The notes: a model not told the origin generated them from the letters alone. Shown: positions 1 to 13,127, counted from the stretch's first letter. The stretch: 64,000 bases of DNA from Cryptomeria japonica (GCF_030272615.1 NC_081412.1:686212583-686276582); one strand, 5' to 3'. Numbers and translations are program-made.

Positions 1-309
1 CGAGCAAAAAAAAAAGATTGCTCATAGACCGAGGATGCTCCTGCATCAAATAATTGACATGAAGTCCCCAAATCCCATGGATATTCCTTCTGCCACCAAA
101 AATGAAAAATCTCAAACAACAAAACTTCCACAATTGACAAATGCGGGCTAGAAATGGTAGTGACTAAGGAAAAAGAAGTGACAATAGCATCAAGATCAAC
201 ATAAACAATGCTCTTAGCATATTCTCCTTTATAAAGGGGTTGGGCTCTCTTCCCCATTACTCCTTAAACTCTTACTATGCACCCAAGTTTTTGAGTGGGG
301 TGTGATACA
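1..309 (-). repeat. Possible truncated LTR 5' end
   Basis: Read on the minus strand, a sequence starting TGTATCACACCCC at 309 resembles the TG start of a gypsy-type LTR, and a TATAAAG box lies about 80 bp into it (227-233). The other end is outside the window, so no TSD or partner LTR can be checked. The short distance from terminus to TATA box is unusual. This is a tentative reading. Confidence 0.22.
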
Positions 310-1900
310 AAATTAAAAACAGAGAACAAAGTGTAGATCAAAACAGGACCAAGAAAACTTATTTCATTCATCACAAATTACAATTTTAAAGGTTTAGAAG
401 ACTCGACCATTTTCATATAAAATAACAAATACATTTGACAATAAACTGAAATGATTGACAACGAACTAGATGTTATAGATAGCCAACTAAGACTCTTGAC
501 TCATCATGTTTATTATTGGAGTGTATATTCCAAAATTCCCTAATACCCTTAATCTTGGGTGAATGCCCTTGCAATGAAATAATTGTGTTCATAAAAATTG
601 AAAATAACACGCTTTTTATGAAGAAGTATTTGCCCTTGTCTACGTATACGAATCTCACAAATACTTCCAAATTTCAACAAATAGTCCTTCCTGATTAGAT
701 TTTAGAAACCATTTATTCTATCACAAATAACTTGATTAGCATTACCACTTCATGGTCATGTGCACCAAATTTTTCACTTTTTATTTGCAATAGCTAGTCG
801 ATTTATTTTACTAGGAACAATATTTGCATGACATTTTTAATTAACATTTTGGTTGTCTTTCTACACAATGTTGGGTGATGAAGCCATTTATATTGTTCCT
901 CTCCCTCAACTTGCAATCTCTAAGTAAGAAAAATATATAAATGCCTCCTACTTTGATTCCTAATGTAGCAAATAGGATTCTTGATGTACGGAAGTGTTTT
1001 GAATGCTCAAACAATTACCATAGTTGTAATTGGCCTTGAAAATCATCCAAAAATGTCTATTTTCTACCCAATCAAGGATTTAAAAACCTTCAAAAAAGAA
1101 AATTAAAAAACTTAAAAAAATACTCCATTTCTCTAAAAACCTATAATTCCATTTTTATAAAGAGAAATATTGGATTTTCCAGCTCAATTTTGTTCCAAAA
1201 AAAAAGGCATAATTTCTAAAATACGCGATTTTCGAGAAAAAAAAAACCATAGTTTTTTTGAAAAAGGAGGCCACAATTTTCGATAGCAAAATGTCATGTT
1301 TTTTCAAACAAAATATTGTGCAATTTTCAGCAACGAACCTTGGCACATTTTGTATGAATTGTATGACATGCTTTGCCAACAAATGTTGCCCTTTGATTCT
1401 ACTTAACGAGACTATGAAAAAAAGAATTCTATACAACTTTCATATTCAAATATTTCTTACTCTATAATGGTGACATCGTCACAATTCTTCTATATGTATC
1501 TATGGGCAGCAATCTAAATGTCTTACTCTCAAATGTGCAATGCTCACAATTCTTTGATATGTACAAACATTTATCCATAACCTTTAATACAATAAATCAT
1601 ATTACAAACTCAACTAAGATCTAGTATCATATTACAATCATCAAACTAAAAGATTATCAAGATACTAATCAATAATATAATTAACAAAGCTTTCAAAATA
1701 TGAAAGACAACCCACATCATGAGTGTCAAACAAACAAAATTTTATATTGATGCTCTGCAAAAAGGATTAGAAAATCTGTTTGATGGCAACACACACAAGA
1801 GCACAAGAAACAAACGTTAGTGTTAGCAACAAAAGATTATCCTAAACAGGCATATCAAGAGAGATATTAAGCATGAAATAGAAAGCATATAAACATAGAA
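310..1900. other. Intergenic DNA without recognisable genes
   Basis: AT-rich sequence with only short, low-complexity open frames on both strands (up to about 93 codons near 1155-1436). None shows a family motif or a conserved start context. I see no RNA gene, clear tandem repeat or LTR boundary here. Confidence 0.5.
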
Positions 1901-2790
1901 TAAAATAGCTAATCAAGATGCTCATAGTTGCTCCTCCCTTGTTCCTCTCCTCTCCAAGTCCCAAATGAGTGTAGCTCTCAGCTTTTAGCACTAGCCATGG
2001 ATGCCATATGGAGATTCAAGATAGTTGAATATGATAAGCAAATGCTATGCAAGTGTAGATAGTGATGCTATGAGAAAGCTCTATGCTAATGCCAGTATAA
2101 CAACAATCCTCTAAAATGCTTCTCTCTTTTGCTTGAGGAGAAGGGTTCTATTTATAGAAGAAATGGGGAAATGAAGGGTTAAGATTGAGCAATCTTAACA
2201 AGGGTTAGAAGTGAAAGATATTCAATCCATGTGAGACTTTCAACCCAATCCCATGTTGACAGGTGTCACCATGAGGAGGCTTGAGAGGAGTGATAAGGAG
2301 CATTAAATGCTTGAGGGGACATGATGGTTACCTTAGTCAAAGAAATAAATGCTTTGAAGAGACACATGGGTTACATGAGGGTTAAGTTAGGGGTCAAAGT
2401 CCTTAACCATGGGTGCAAGTGGAATTAACCATTAATGGTCATGTAAGAGCCATAAGTGGTTTGGAAGACTTTAGAGGTTAATTCGTTGAACACACAAAGC
2501 ATTAATTGTTTTTCAAAGACTTTGGAGTCTTTGAGAAGTGACTCCAATTTGCTTAGGAATGTGACAATATTTAGGGGATGGATTAGGTTAATTAGGAAGG
2601 GTTTAGAAGAATCTAGAAGGGGTTTAAGCATGCAAGTGGATTTTGTAGGAAAATGCAAGTGGGAGAAATTTTGGTATTTTCAATTAAAATAAAATCATTT
2701 ATTTCAATTAAATGGTGTAATTTGCATTTGGATAAATATTCAAATAAATATTAATTTATTTAAATGAGAAAAGGGAAGATAAAGCATTAA

Positions 2791-2974
2791 AATGCTTGAA
2801 GACTTTGAGGGAAACCATTAAAGGCTTGAAGACTTTAAGGAAAAACCATTAAAGTCTTAAGAAGACTTTAAGGGAAGCCATTAAGTTTGAAGACTTTAAG
2901 GGAAACCATTAAAGGCTTAAGAAGACTATAGAAGGAAGCCATCAAGTTTGAAGACTTTAAGGGAAACCATTAAA
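2791..2974. repeat. ~30-bp tandem repeat, about six copies
   Basis: Variants of TTGAAGACTTTAAGGGAAAC followed by CATTAAAGG recur about six times with period 29-32 bp. Two variants alternate, one beginning GTTTGAAG and one GGCTTAAGAAG. The array lies within the LTR-like repeat ending at 3856. Confidence 0.7.
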
Positions 2975-2982
2975 GGTTTCAA

Positions 2983-3195
2983 GTGGGTGAGGATAAATAG
3001 GATTTTAAATAAATAATTTATTTAAAATAGTTGTGCAACTTGCTTTTGTAGGAAAATACAAGTGGGTGGAGGATAAAGGTGTTTTAAATAAATTATTTAT
3101 TTAAAATAATTGTGCAACTTGCATTTGTAGGAAAATGCAAGTGGGTAGAGGATAAAGGTGATTTAAATAAATGTTAATTTATTTAAATGTGAGAG
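2983..3195. repeat. 79-bp tandem repeat, about 2.6 copies
   Basis: Units begin GTGGGTGAGGATAAA at 2983, 3062 and 3141, an exact 79-bp period. They contain an AT-rich block of TTTAAATAAA type followed by TTGTAGGAAAATGCAAG. A partial earlier copy of the TTGTAGGAAAATGCAAG segment lies near 2644, so the array probably expanded from a longer ancestor. It lies within the LTR-like repeat ending at 3856. Confidence 0.7.
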
Positions 3196-4014
3196 GTGGG
3201 ATTTTGGGGGATTTAAATAAATATTAAGTTATTTAAATGTGAGAGAATATTTAATTAAATAAATATGATTTATTTATTTAATTAATGGTCTGAATTTGGT
3301 TAAGTGATTTAAATCAAATAAATTGAATAATTTATTTAATTAATAGGAGAATAGGGTTAAGATGAATTAATTAAATATTAATTTAATTAATTATTAATTG
3401 ATGGTTAAATAATCAAATAAATACTAAGTATTCATTTAATTAAGTGGACAGATTTATGTGACTACATATATAATACTTGTATTTTGCTTTGTTCAATTAA
3501 ATTTAAAAAAAAAAAATGAAATAAAGTATATCATAAAGTTGAAACATATTTATTAATGCATATATCTAATAATCAATTATATCTAATTGATTATTGCTAT
3601 TTAATAATTATTTAGCACAATATCTATCAATAATGCATTTGTCATGTCACCTCCAAACTTAATTTATGTGTTCCCTACCTCCAAACTTAATTAATGTGTT
3701 TCATGCCTCCATGTTCCTACCAATATTTGATATTTATGAATATGTTGGCCTGTTGTTTTGTAATTTTGAATTTGAATCCTATTTTTGTTTTATTTTAAGC
3801 AATATAATAGGTAACATAGAATTTTTTTTTCCGTGCGTGTAATTAGGGATGTGACACACTACTTAGCATTGTGGAGAGCATATTACTACATGAGTAGTGG
3901 AAGATTGGTGAATGTTTCAAATTTTCAATTCAGATACGATCACCTAATCTAAATTTATGGTCGTTATTGAGCTCTAAATAAATAAGCTAGTGGCTATCCA
4001 ACACATCACACGAA

Positions 4015-4019
4015 GGACT
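4015..4019. repeat. TSD GGACT, left copy
   Basis: GGACT immediately precedes the LTR terminus TGTTGATGTG at 4020, and an exact copy follows the other terminus at 8418-8422. The duplication fixes both edges of the giant solo LTR. Confidence 0.85.
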
Positions 4020-4840
4020 TGTTGATGTGTCTTTTGTACACGACCAAACACAGAATAAAATACCTAAAGGTACCTTATCCTCTTTTGAACAAAGTTTCCT
4101 GATTGCTAAAGATCTCGCCGAAGGATCAGTCAGAGTAACTCAAAGGTTTTGATATGTAGGTTCTCTACGTGTGGATAAGCTCTTTGCGGTATGATGTGAT
4201 TTTGCTGGAATCACAAGGGGACTTGCTTTCGACAACCTGAATGTCTGATTTGCTTTGGATATTACTGGAACGTGGAATTTCACCGGCCCTTGATTTTGAA
4301 AAAGAGAAAAAGGATAAGGGTTGGAACAGGATCTATTTCTAACACTAAGAACGTAAGAGCAATGAATGACCTTTGATAAAATTCTAACTAAGTCTTGCTT
4401 TGACATCCTAGGATCATCTCCAAAAGATTAGTGCGGTCTTCTGAGGAAAGCTTCATGATTTTTAGATCACCGCTACAAGCATGGACACCATCGGGTTGAT
4501 GCATATCAATGAAGAAGCGATAATTGAAGTTAAGGTTAAGCTGAATGATTCTAGCTGACTATGCAAGGCAAGTCTGCAATCAACAAACCGCTAGTAGTAT
4601 GTATATACGAATTTCATCGTTGATCATGCAAATTTCTTCCATTCACTTAATAACATGAAATAAAATTTGAGAAGTATAGAGACCATGCAAATTGTTGAAT
4701 CGACCCATATAATTCACCATTTCTTCAATGAAGTTTACAAGTCTTTTGCAACAATCTTTGCCTTCTCTTTCTACTCTACTCTAACTATTTCCTACTCTCT
4801 GACTTTTCCCTATTAACCTTTACAAATGAGGAGCCAGGGC

Positions 4841-4848
4841 TTTATATA
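4841..4848 (-). promoter_or_regulatory. LTR TATA box
   Basis: TATATAAA on the minus strand, followed by GCCCTGG. It lies about 820 bp from the LTR 3' terminus, the same relative place as the TATAAAAG box at 24407 in the sister LTR. It is inferred to be the core promoter that started transcription of the lost element. Confidence 0.6.
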
Positions 4849-5561
4849 GAGAACCCTTTACAAACAGACGACTCTGATTGACTTAGAACCAATGGCTAGG
4901 ATTACAAGATAGAAACCCTAATTAGGGTTTGTTACAACAAACTTCCTTAGCCAATTAGAAAATTACATTCTCGGAGCGAGGACCAATAGGAAGCAGGGGT
5001 AGGTAAACCGAAGTTTGTGTCACCTCCGATAAATTAGGTACATTGAATCTGGTCATGCTGAGGTGGACCAATCCGACTGGAGGAATGATGACTGGGATGC
5101 CACCTTGTCTAACGCTTGTGACTTGGTTGATCCTTTTTTGTCGCTGACGTGATGAATGATGTACTTCCTTTGCTTGATGAGGCTTCCTTATTGTCAAGTC
5201 TTCCTTCTCTAGTAGCACATCTCACCCTGAAGTGTTGTCAAAGCCTTTCTTTGTCATCATGTGGTTCCTTAGCGTGGTAAAGTGAAGGTTTTGGCAACTT
5301 CTTGAACACCTGTAGTTTTCCAACATTTCAAAATACCTTGAGTCCATCTTTGTGCTTTTGGAATGTCCTTGATGAGGATGGACTGGAATAGGTTGTCCTT
5401 GTCCAGGCTTGATTTTCTTTCATCTGCAAAATAAACCAAAGGATGATTAAGCACATATGACATATTCATTTCAACATAGCATTTTCCACCTTAAATCATT
5501 AATGAGAAGACATCAAAATGGAATTTTTCTCAATATCCTCTCTAGGGACAGGCCCTATAAA

Positions 5562-7830
5562 AATTTCGCTCTGGACCCTTTGGAAGGGTTAGGAGCGAAA
5601 TTCGCATTTTAGCTCAAATTTCATCATCTCCTTGCCTTGAACTTCTCTTGACCTTTGAATTGCTTTCTCCTGAAGATATCATTGATTTGACCCCCAAAAA
5701 GACCAAAAAGAGGATTTTGCTTTGGACCTAGGCCAAGGACACGACCTATTTAGAATTTCACTTTGGACCCTTTGGAAGGGTCAGGAGCGAAATTTGCATT
5801 CTTGGCTCAAATTCTTCACTTTGTGACCATACTTGCTCAGATACATGTCTATGGATGCCCTCAATCTCAACCAACACCAAGTTTGATGCAAAATTGGAGC
5901 AAAATGGAGTTTTTTAAGGATTTCGCTTTGGACCCTTTGGAAGGGTCAGGAGCAAAATTTGCATTTTAGGATAAGTTTTATCATGTCTCTACTCCAAAAT
6001 GTCTTCCAAGGAAAGCATACACTATCCTTCTCTTCACCAAAGCCTAGGAATCCACAACTTGACCTTCATCATGAGAAAATTAGGTGAAATTGAGAATTTC
6101 GCTCTAGACCCTTTGGAAGGGTCAGGAGCAAAATTCTTGACTTGCTTGTTTTCCTTCACCAAGGTCTATCCTTTTCACTCTCTATACTTGGACTCTCATC
6201 TTTGGATCCCTCTCCCATACATGCAACACTTGCTTGACCCTCAAAATGGCTAGAAAGGAGAATTTCACTAAAAGTCATGGCCAAGGACAGGACCTATTTA
6301 GGATTTCGCCCTGGACCCTTTAGAAGGGTTAGGAGCGAAATCCTTGTCCTAGCTCAAAATCTTGGTCATTGGTGGCCACAATCCATTCCAAGGCATGCCT
6401 AGGGGTCCCTCCAAGCTCAATCTACCTTGATCCACACTAAGCTTGACACAAAAATGAAAGGAAAAGGTGGATTTTAGGAATTTCGCTCTGGACCCTTTGG
6501 AAGGGCGAGGAGCGAAATTCTAGTTTTGAGCACATTTCTGCATTCTTTCAACTCCAAACCACCTCAAAAGGCAAGGACACGCCACTCCACACCTATATAT
6601 GCCATAAAAACCAAGAACTTGACTTGTTTTGAAAGGGAAATAGGTGTCCTTCAAGAATTTCACTTTGGACCCTTTGGAAGGGTCAGGAGCGAAATTCTAG
6701 TTTTAGCTCAATTCCTTCACGTTTGATGATCATAAGCAAATCAAAGCTGCCTAAGGACATCTTCAAATTTGATCCACACTATGCTAGACATTGAATTGAG
6801 AGGAAAAGGTAGGTTTTAGGAATTTCGCTTTGGACCCTTTGGAAGGGTCAGGAGCAAAATTCAAGATTGAGGCTTGATTCTTCATTCCCTTTGCCCTCAT
6901 TCCCTTCCTAAGGCAAAACATGTTGATTTACTTCCAAATACTCCCAAGGAACTAAGATCTTGGTCCAAACAAGGAAGAAAAGGGTGTGTTCTTGGAATTT
7001 CGCTCTGGACCCTTTGGAAGGGTCAGGAGCGAATTTCTTAACTAAGGTTGATTTCACACTCCATTGCTTCTCTTTGCCTTCAAGCTTGATCAAACTCACT
7101 TCTCCTCACAATAATAAAAATCCATCTGCCATCCTTTTAGCTCAAAACAAGGTCATTTTCATCATTTTAGGCAAGATAGGGGGTCAAACTGAGGATTTCA
7201 CTCTAGAGGCCAAGGACAGGACCTATAGGGAATTTCACTCTGGACCCTTTGGAAGGGTCAGGAGCGGAATTCTCCTTTTGGGTTGATTTCTACCACTTCA
7301 TCGCCTCAAACCTCTTCTCAAAGGCAAATATGCATCAAAACCTCCTCAACCATGCCTCAAAAATCCAAAACTTGGCCATATCAAACAGCAAAATAGAGGA
7401 AAAGTGGATTTCGCTTTGGACCCTTTGGAAGGGTCAGGAGCGAAATTCTCATTTTAGGCTCATTTTCACCTTTTTCCTCCCTTCTTTGGCTTGGATATAA
7501 CTTATTAGGCCCCTCCTGATCATCCTCCAGTCCCAGTTAGCATTCACTTCAAGGTTTTGTGAAGAAAAAAGGGTCTCATATGAATTTCGCTCTGGACCCT
7601 TTGGAAGAGTCAGGAGCGAAATTCCTCCTTATGCTCAAATCATGATTTCATTTTCATATTTATTCACTCCAAATAAGTGTTTGGCCCTCATTAATGCCTG
7701 AGAATGAGTTAGTTCTAAGTTTGGATCAAAGTAGAATGCCTTATAGAGGAATTCGCTCTGAACCCTTTGGAAGGGTTAGGAGCGAAATTGAAATTCGCTT
7801 TGGACCCTTTGGAAGGGTCAGGAGCGAACT
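5562..7830. repeat. Degenerate array of 14 palindromes at ~175-bp spacing
   Basis: A ~42-bp imperfect palindrome recurs 14 times, starting near 5562, 5753, 5919, 6093, 6302, 6478, 6655, 6820, 6995, 7230, 7405, 7582, 7749 and 7791. Its left arm is ATTTCGCTCTGGACCCTT and its right arm AAGGGTCAGGAGCGAAAT; the arms pair over about 20 bp with two mismatches around a 3-base loop (TGG). Most spacings are 165-177 bp, with 191, 209 and 235 as exceptions, and the last two copies are adjacent. The spacers keep only weak common phrases (TTTTAGCTCAA, AACTTGATCC, AGGAAAAGGTGG, CCAAGGACAGGACCTAT), so they descend from one monomer but have diverged far more than the palindrome. The array lies in U3 of the solo LTR. 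Confidence 0.88.
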
Positions 7831-8417
7831 TTGACATTTTGGTCTCTCTATCAAGATTCATATATGGAATATAACATTTATATCTTTCTTCTTATACTTC
7901 AAGTTATATTCCATATATACTGTCAGGATGTTTGAGAGTGGTTTCGGACATCCAAGAGTTATAATGCAAAATCTAGTTTTTGGAGGATTCTTCAATTTTT
8001 CAGACTTAGTCAAATTTCAAGATCACGATGACATTCCGGACTTAGCCAAATTTTAGGACATTTGAAGATTAGGATGACATTCCAGATTTCATCACTCACC
8101 AATTTGACCTAACTCAAATCTTCAAAGATGATATTCACTCACCAAGCTTTATTGACCTCCTAAAACTCAAACAAGACACTATTAGCAACAAGAGCAAGAC
8201 TAGGCCTAAGGGAGACTTTCAAAGAAACCCTAACCTAGAGCACATGTTGACTCCCCCTAGCTCAAGCAGAGCTTGCCATCTTAGTGATCTCTCTGGCGAC
8301 ACTCAAAATGCAAAGGCTAACAAACAAAACCCTAAAAACCTAGAAAGCAAACCCCAGAAAGCAAAAAAAATAGGGGTTCCCATTTCCAATGGGGCGATGT
8401 GTGAATACGTCACAACA

Positions 8418-8422
8418 GGACT
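8418..8422. repeat. TSD GGACT, right copy
   Basis: Exact partner of the GGACT at 4015-4019. The flanks outside the two TSD copies also resemble each other (AGCTAGTGGCTATCC near 3987 and AGCTGGTGGCTATCT near 8436), so the LTR seems to have landed inside a short tandem repeat. Confidence 0.85.
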
Positions 8423-10592
8423 TTAAAAAAAGGCTAAGCTGGTGGCTATCTAGCCTTTATCACATCACCCATAAGACTTTAAAAAACACAGGCTAAGTGG
8501 TTCTTTTGTATGATGTGCTAAATATAATAATACCTGTCTCTTAAAAGGACCTTAAAGATTCCCTACTCAACCTAAGCTAAAATTGTAGAACACAGAATAC
8601 AAATGTGATGATACTTCAACCCCTAGAAGGATCCTAAAGATTGCCTGAATTTAAGCATGATTCGTTAAACAATTACAATGTAAATAGTAAATCAAGCTCA
8701 ATATTGAGCCACCTTGGACAATGGTGTGGGAGTGCTACAAAACAAGACAACCCATCAGGGTAGATCCCAAAGGTCCTACACTTAATAAAATATAAATCTG
8801 GAGGGCTCACCCAAAAGTTAAAAATTTAACAAACCGTAATATTAATTAAATGTGCCCTTTTTCATCAGAATTTGGAGGTTTTACAGTCGCAAATTACTAA
8901 GATTGCTCTTGCAAAAACTAGTTAATATTAAAGTGACTGAATATATGAAAACAACACAAGAAAAGCAAACACAATAGGTCTAATTTACAATTTAAATATT
9001 GTTTATACCTAGAGTACTACCATATAGCAATAAAGCTCAAAAACATGTTTGCAAATGATGAACAATTGAAAATACTCTTAGAGTGTTCATTTTTTTCAAC
9101 TTCCATTGCTCTGTGATTACATCTAATTACAATTCCCCCTAGGGATTTACCCACCAGAAGGTTTTGCCCTTTGTTTGCCCTTTGCAAACTAATACTGACA
9201 TCGTTTGTATGTAGAAGATTATGATTATCTTGGAGGAATTTGTTGTTTTCCATATACAGTATGCTCATTATGCAATACCAGAGGTCTCCTATCAAGTGAA
9301 GTATCATGTTTTTAATGGTGACTCTCGGTCCTATCAAATTAATTTCTAAATTCCTTCGCTGGCCTTCTCTTTGCTAGAACTAGTACGATAATGGGATATT
9401 TCATTTGATGAACACAAACTATTAATATCTAAGATCATTAAGGAGCCAACCATTATACATTTCACAAACTCAGAATCCAATATGTACAGTGTTTGCATAA
9501 GCTCGTGATCAACAACTAAGGTAAGAGATGGCATAAATGACACCAATATATAAAGTAGGTAAAACCAACCAAATAATGTTAAATTTGTGCCCTAGTTTAG
9601 TAATCAGATTTGTAACATTAATTATTTGTTAGCATTTAGTAAATAATAATCAAGTAAATCCACAAATGAAACAAGAGATCAGGAGACAAACACAAAATAC
9701 CCTGGGAAAACCAACACGGAGGAAAAACCCAACACTAAAGACCCACAGGTCAGATTATGTATTCACTCTTAATTGTACAACTACAATACTTAGCTTGATT
9801 CTCCAGATCTGATCCTCTTTTGTATATCAGATCTGCCCTTCTAAATACACCAAGTCTCCACCAAAAATGCCTTATATCCTTTGGACAGGTTCGCACAATC
9901 CTCTTCAAGTTTCGCACCTTTAATTGCAGAGATAGTTCGCTGATTGCATATGAAGTGAAGTGAATGATTGTATTTGCAAGTTGACTTTATTTATATGAGT
10001 CTTTAACCTTTGTTAAATCCAAGTTGGCCTTCCTCCTTTTGGCGCCAATTTATTTATTGAGGCGTGGTGCATTTTAGGGTGGCGTGAAGGTTATAGGGCC
10101 TGACCTTAACTTGGGGGCACGTTACCCCTTTAGGATAGGACCCAGTCCTATATGGGTTCGAATGTTGCCTTAAGGCAATCCGAACCCATCTTACCTAGTT
10201 ACAAACAACAAATAAAATCTGTCCTGTCTAATGTTGCAATCAGTTAATTTCCTTCACAACATTCAGGCGCAGTTACAAAGAGTTTCATATGGATCAATTT
10301 TCTTTAAGTCAAGAAGCTGGGCAAAGATTGAAAGATAAACATCTATTTGCTTTGTCCTAGCAAGAACTGTCAATCCAAAGAAAAGTAACTGGAATTGGAG
10401 TACATACATTGAGTAAAAAAGGTGAATTCAGATATTCTAGAGTTTGCTTGTATCCAACATAAACATAGCATGCTTGTAGTAATTGATCATGGCAAGAGCA
10501 TACTTCTTACGAATGAAGAGGAATTAACAGTAGCTTGCATCTAACTCATAAAGACTAACATCAGAATTCGATCTCCATCCATACTACAGAAT
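8423..10592. other. Intergenic DNA with a possible LTR fragment
   Basis: No convincing gene. From 8430 to about 8640 the sequence resembles a decayed copy of the 3' part of the giant-LTR family. Around 9590-10261 there is an LTR-like stretch: read on the minus strand it starts TGTTGTGAAGG at 10261 and has a TATAAATA-type box near 9990, but I found no TSD. Two minus-strand open frames at 9017-9337 and 9346-9546 encode 106 and 66 residues with no motif I recognise. Confidence 0.4.
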
Positions 10593-10597
10593 GTAAG

Positions 10598-13127
10598 TGT
10601 AAGGACCCGCTTGTCCTAACCCTAGTTAAACCAAACTTAAACTCACTGTTTTAATTAATTATTAAATTAACTATTATTACACATGCAAAAGCAATAATTA
10701 TTAACATGCAAGTAATAGATAAGTAACTGAACAACCATGCAACTCATAAATAACTTGTAGGAATTAAATGTGCATGTGAACAATAACAATCTAAAATTAC
10801 GTATGAGGTCCAATAGAATGCAAACCATAATTAGTTACGATGTCAAGTTACGTGTGCGCATGAGTAGCGTAAATCATATGCATGAAATTATTACGAATTA
10901 AATTAATATGCAAAAACTCATAATTAAATAATCTACCAGATAATTAAATATGCGTGCATGCGTAAATGAAAACTAATCTAAGAAAGTAAATCATGCATGT
11001 TAGTGGGTTAGTATGTTAGTAGCCCTTTTTCTTCTTTTTTTTAATTTGTCAGTTACATTGCATGGCGACTTCTTGTCGCTTTACATCATGTGACCTTTAT
11101 AGGTCTTTTTTCATAACCTCTACATGCGACCATTCTGGTCTTTACAATGAAATAAAATATACATCTTTAATTATTACATAAAATTTTATCTGGAATCTCT
11201 GACTTTCTTTGTCTCCGGATGTGTCGCCTCCGTTTGACCTGGATAACCTCCTCTCGCAAACCGGATGACAGACATATGACCTAGGCGTTTTATCCGCCCA
11301 ACCAAATGAAGCATAAGCTTCCCGGTGCTCTTGATAAGCTCCCGTCACTCACGACGGAGTATCCTAGCAAGCCGGTACCAACTAGTAGCAAAATTAATCT
11401 TGTGCAATCATGTAGAACTAACAACCCATCCTGGTTGAACTAACTACATGTGTTATGGCAGGGAGAAAAATAAATAAATAAATATGATGGCCATCATTAC
11501 CCTATTGGGGAGGTGAAGAAAATCACCCTTCCCTGGTTAGCCCATAAACAAGCACTCTCGTTCCATAATCATCCCTCATAGACAGAAAAATAATTAACCC
11601 TCCGCGGATTAATGTCAGAATAATATTATTATATGTTTTCTTTATAGATTTTTATAAATTTTCCCTTTATAATATAATTTCCTCAAATCAAAATTAAATT
11701 TTAATATTTTCAATAATTTTAAATTAAGAATCTCTATTTAAGTTAGAATTTACCACTATCAAGACTTTCCAAATACAGTCGTAATGTTTCAGTATTTTCT
11801 TAAAAACCCAGATCCCAATTTCTCTGAAATTTTCACAGTAACTAAAAATATTGGAAACACAAAAACCCAATAAATTTCCTAAAAACCCAGTATCTACTTT
11901 TTATGATAAATCGAGAAGAAGGTGTTGACAACACAACTGACACATCAAACAAATTAGCATTAAATCCACAATACCCAATTTTAAAAGAAAAAGATCAAAT
12001 AAAGACTCAATAAAATATGTAAAATAAATCAACTGGTTGTAAGAAAGAAGAATTGTAGGCGTTTCCCAAATTTTAAACAATCTCTTCAATCTACCTTGTC
12101 GACTTCACAGCAATCACACGAATCAAGAAGCTCAAAAAGAATTGGAATGATCAAATAACAGGTTTATTCTTATATTTATAAACATTGAATTCTCTAAAAA
12201 TAAATTTTAATTGTTTGCATGATTAAATTCTTAAAATAAAACTAATTATTAAAATTAGAACTCACAAAATAGTTAATTGATTTTATTAAATTACAATTTG
12301 TTAAAGATTTAGTCTTTAAGAAAATAATTAATTATTAGGCTCTCACATATCGTCTATATTTTTAGTACATAAGTTTATTCTAACATTGTATTTTTGCATG
12401 CCTTGATCATTTATTTAAATTTATTAATTAATATTTTAATTAATTTCTTGAATTAATCTCATTATTTATTTTAATTAGTCCTCTAATTTTAGTATTTATA
12501 AGATATTATATCTTAAATATCTTTTATATTTTATAATTTAATTATGAAATAATTTTATTTTTAATTACTCAACTAATTAATTTATTTACTCTCTTTTAAA
12601 TAATTATTTTATAATTATTTCTAACTTGATTGTAATATTAAATACTTGTATATTTAATAATTTATCCTTATTATTATTTTTATTTTATCAATATATTTTA
12701 GACTCCCTAATTTAATTTACTAATTGCTTATCTAATTGGGTACTTTGCACAAGGTTCCAATACTTAAGTTGCTACTGGCGAGCTAGAAAAACCCCTCCTC
12801 GATCATATGTCCGCCTTTGACGGTTACCCTGCAACTTATACTTGACAAAAATTCGTCAGATCCCATTACATAAAAATCTAGCAAAATATTAACATCATAA
12901 CATTATTATTTATCATCATTAAATAACGACATCATATCAATAAAACATCATTATTAAGTATTATTAATCATAACAGTAAAGTATCATTAAAACATTATCA
13001 TCATAAAATAACTAACCATCATCATTGTCACTAAACCACACAATATCATCTATCATTATTAAAAGTTAATCAAAAGGTATCTGACATAATAAATAAATCT
13101 AACTAAGGTCTAATTCGAGTCGTGACA
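10598..13127 (-). mobile_element. Solo LTR (2.5 kb) with TSD GTAAG
   Basis: The plus strand starts TGTAAGGACCC at 10598 and ends GTCGTGACA at 13127. GTAAG occurs immediately outside both ends (10593-10597 and 13128-13132), an exact 5-bp TSD. The interior is AT-rich with no coding domain, so this is a solo LTR. Orientation is uncertain. Minus is preferred because TGTCACGACTC is a typical gypsy LTR start and resembles the terminus at 3856. The right edge is about 260 bp beyond the SF3B1 stop codon, so the insertion limits the possible length of that gene's 3' UTR. Confidence 0.8.

Larger units (their letters stand above)
1900..3856 (-). repeat. LTR-like repeat, minus strand, lower edge undefined
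   Basis: The upper edge reads TGTCACATCCC on the minus strand at 3856, a common start for plant gypsy LTRs and similar to the minus-strand start of the solo LTR ending at 13127. A TATAAATAG box lies on the minus strand at 2148-2156. Between them the DNA is AT-rich with two blocks of short tandem repeats, as in LTR U3 regions. I could not find a matching TSD (the 5 bases after the edge are CACTA) or the opposite terminus, so this may be a truncated LTR. Confidence 0.38.
4020..8417 (-). mobile_element. Giant solo LTR (4.4 kb), minus strand
   Basis: The minus-strand sequence starts TGTTGTGACG at 8417 and ends CATCAACA at 4020. It is flanked by an exact 5-bp TSD (GGACT) and has no internal retroviral-type genes, so it is a solo LTR left by recombination between the LTRs of one element. 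A TATATAAA box at 4841-4848 puts the U3/R boundary near 4.8 kb, which makes U3 about 3.5 kb. The last ~1 kb (4020 to about 4950) aligns, reverse-complemented, with 24300-25227, and the first ~60 bp match 18413-18470, so both solo LTRs belong to one family. The centre holds the palindrome array at 5562-7830. Its size is at the top of the range known to me for plant LTRs. Confidence 0.85.

Noticed and set aside
5763-7500. Several plus-strand frames repeating an FALDPLEGSGAKF-type peptide
   Set aside because: The peptide is only the translation of the palindrome repeat, appears in different frames and on both strands, and the frames do not extend across units.
5562-7830. CRISPR-like layout of palindromic repeats and spacers
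   Set aside because: The DNA is plant nuclear, the intervals are ~130 bp and are themselves diverged copies of one monomer, and no cas genes are present. It is a decayed tandem array in an LTR.
9017-9546. Minus-strand frames of 106 and 66 codons as a possible gene
   Set aside because: No family motif, no splice structure that joins them convincingly, and repeats lie on both sides; left as unidentified.
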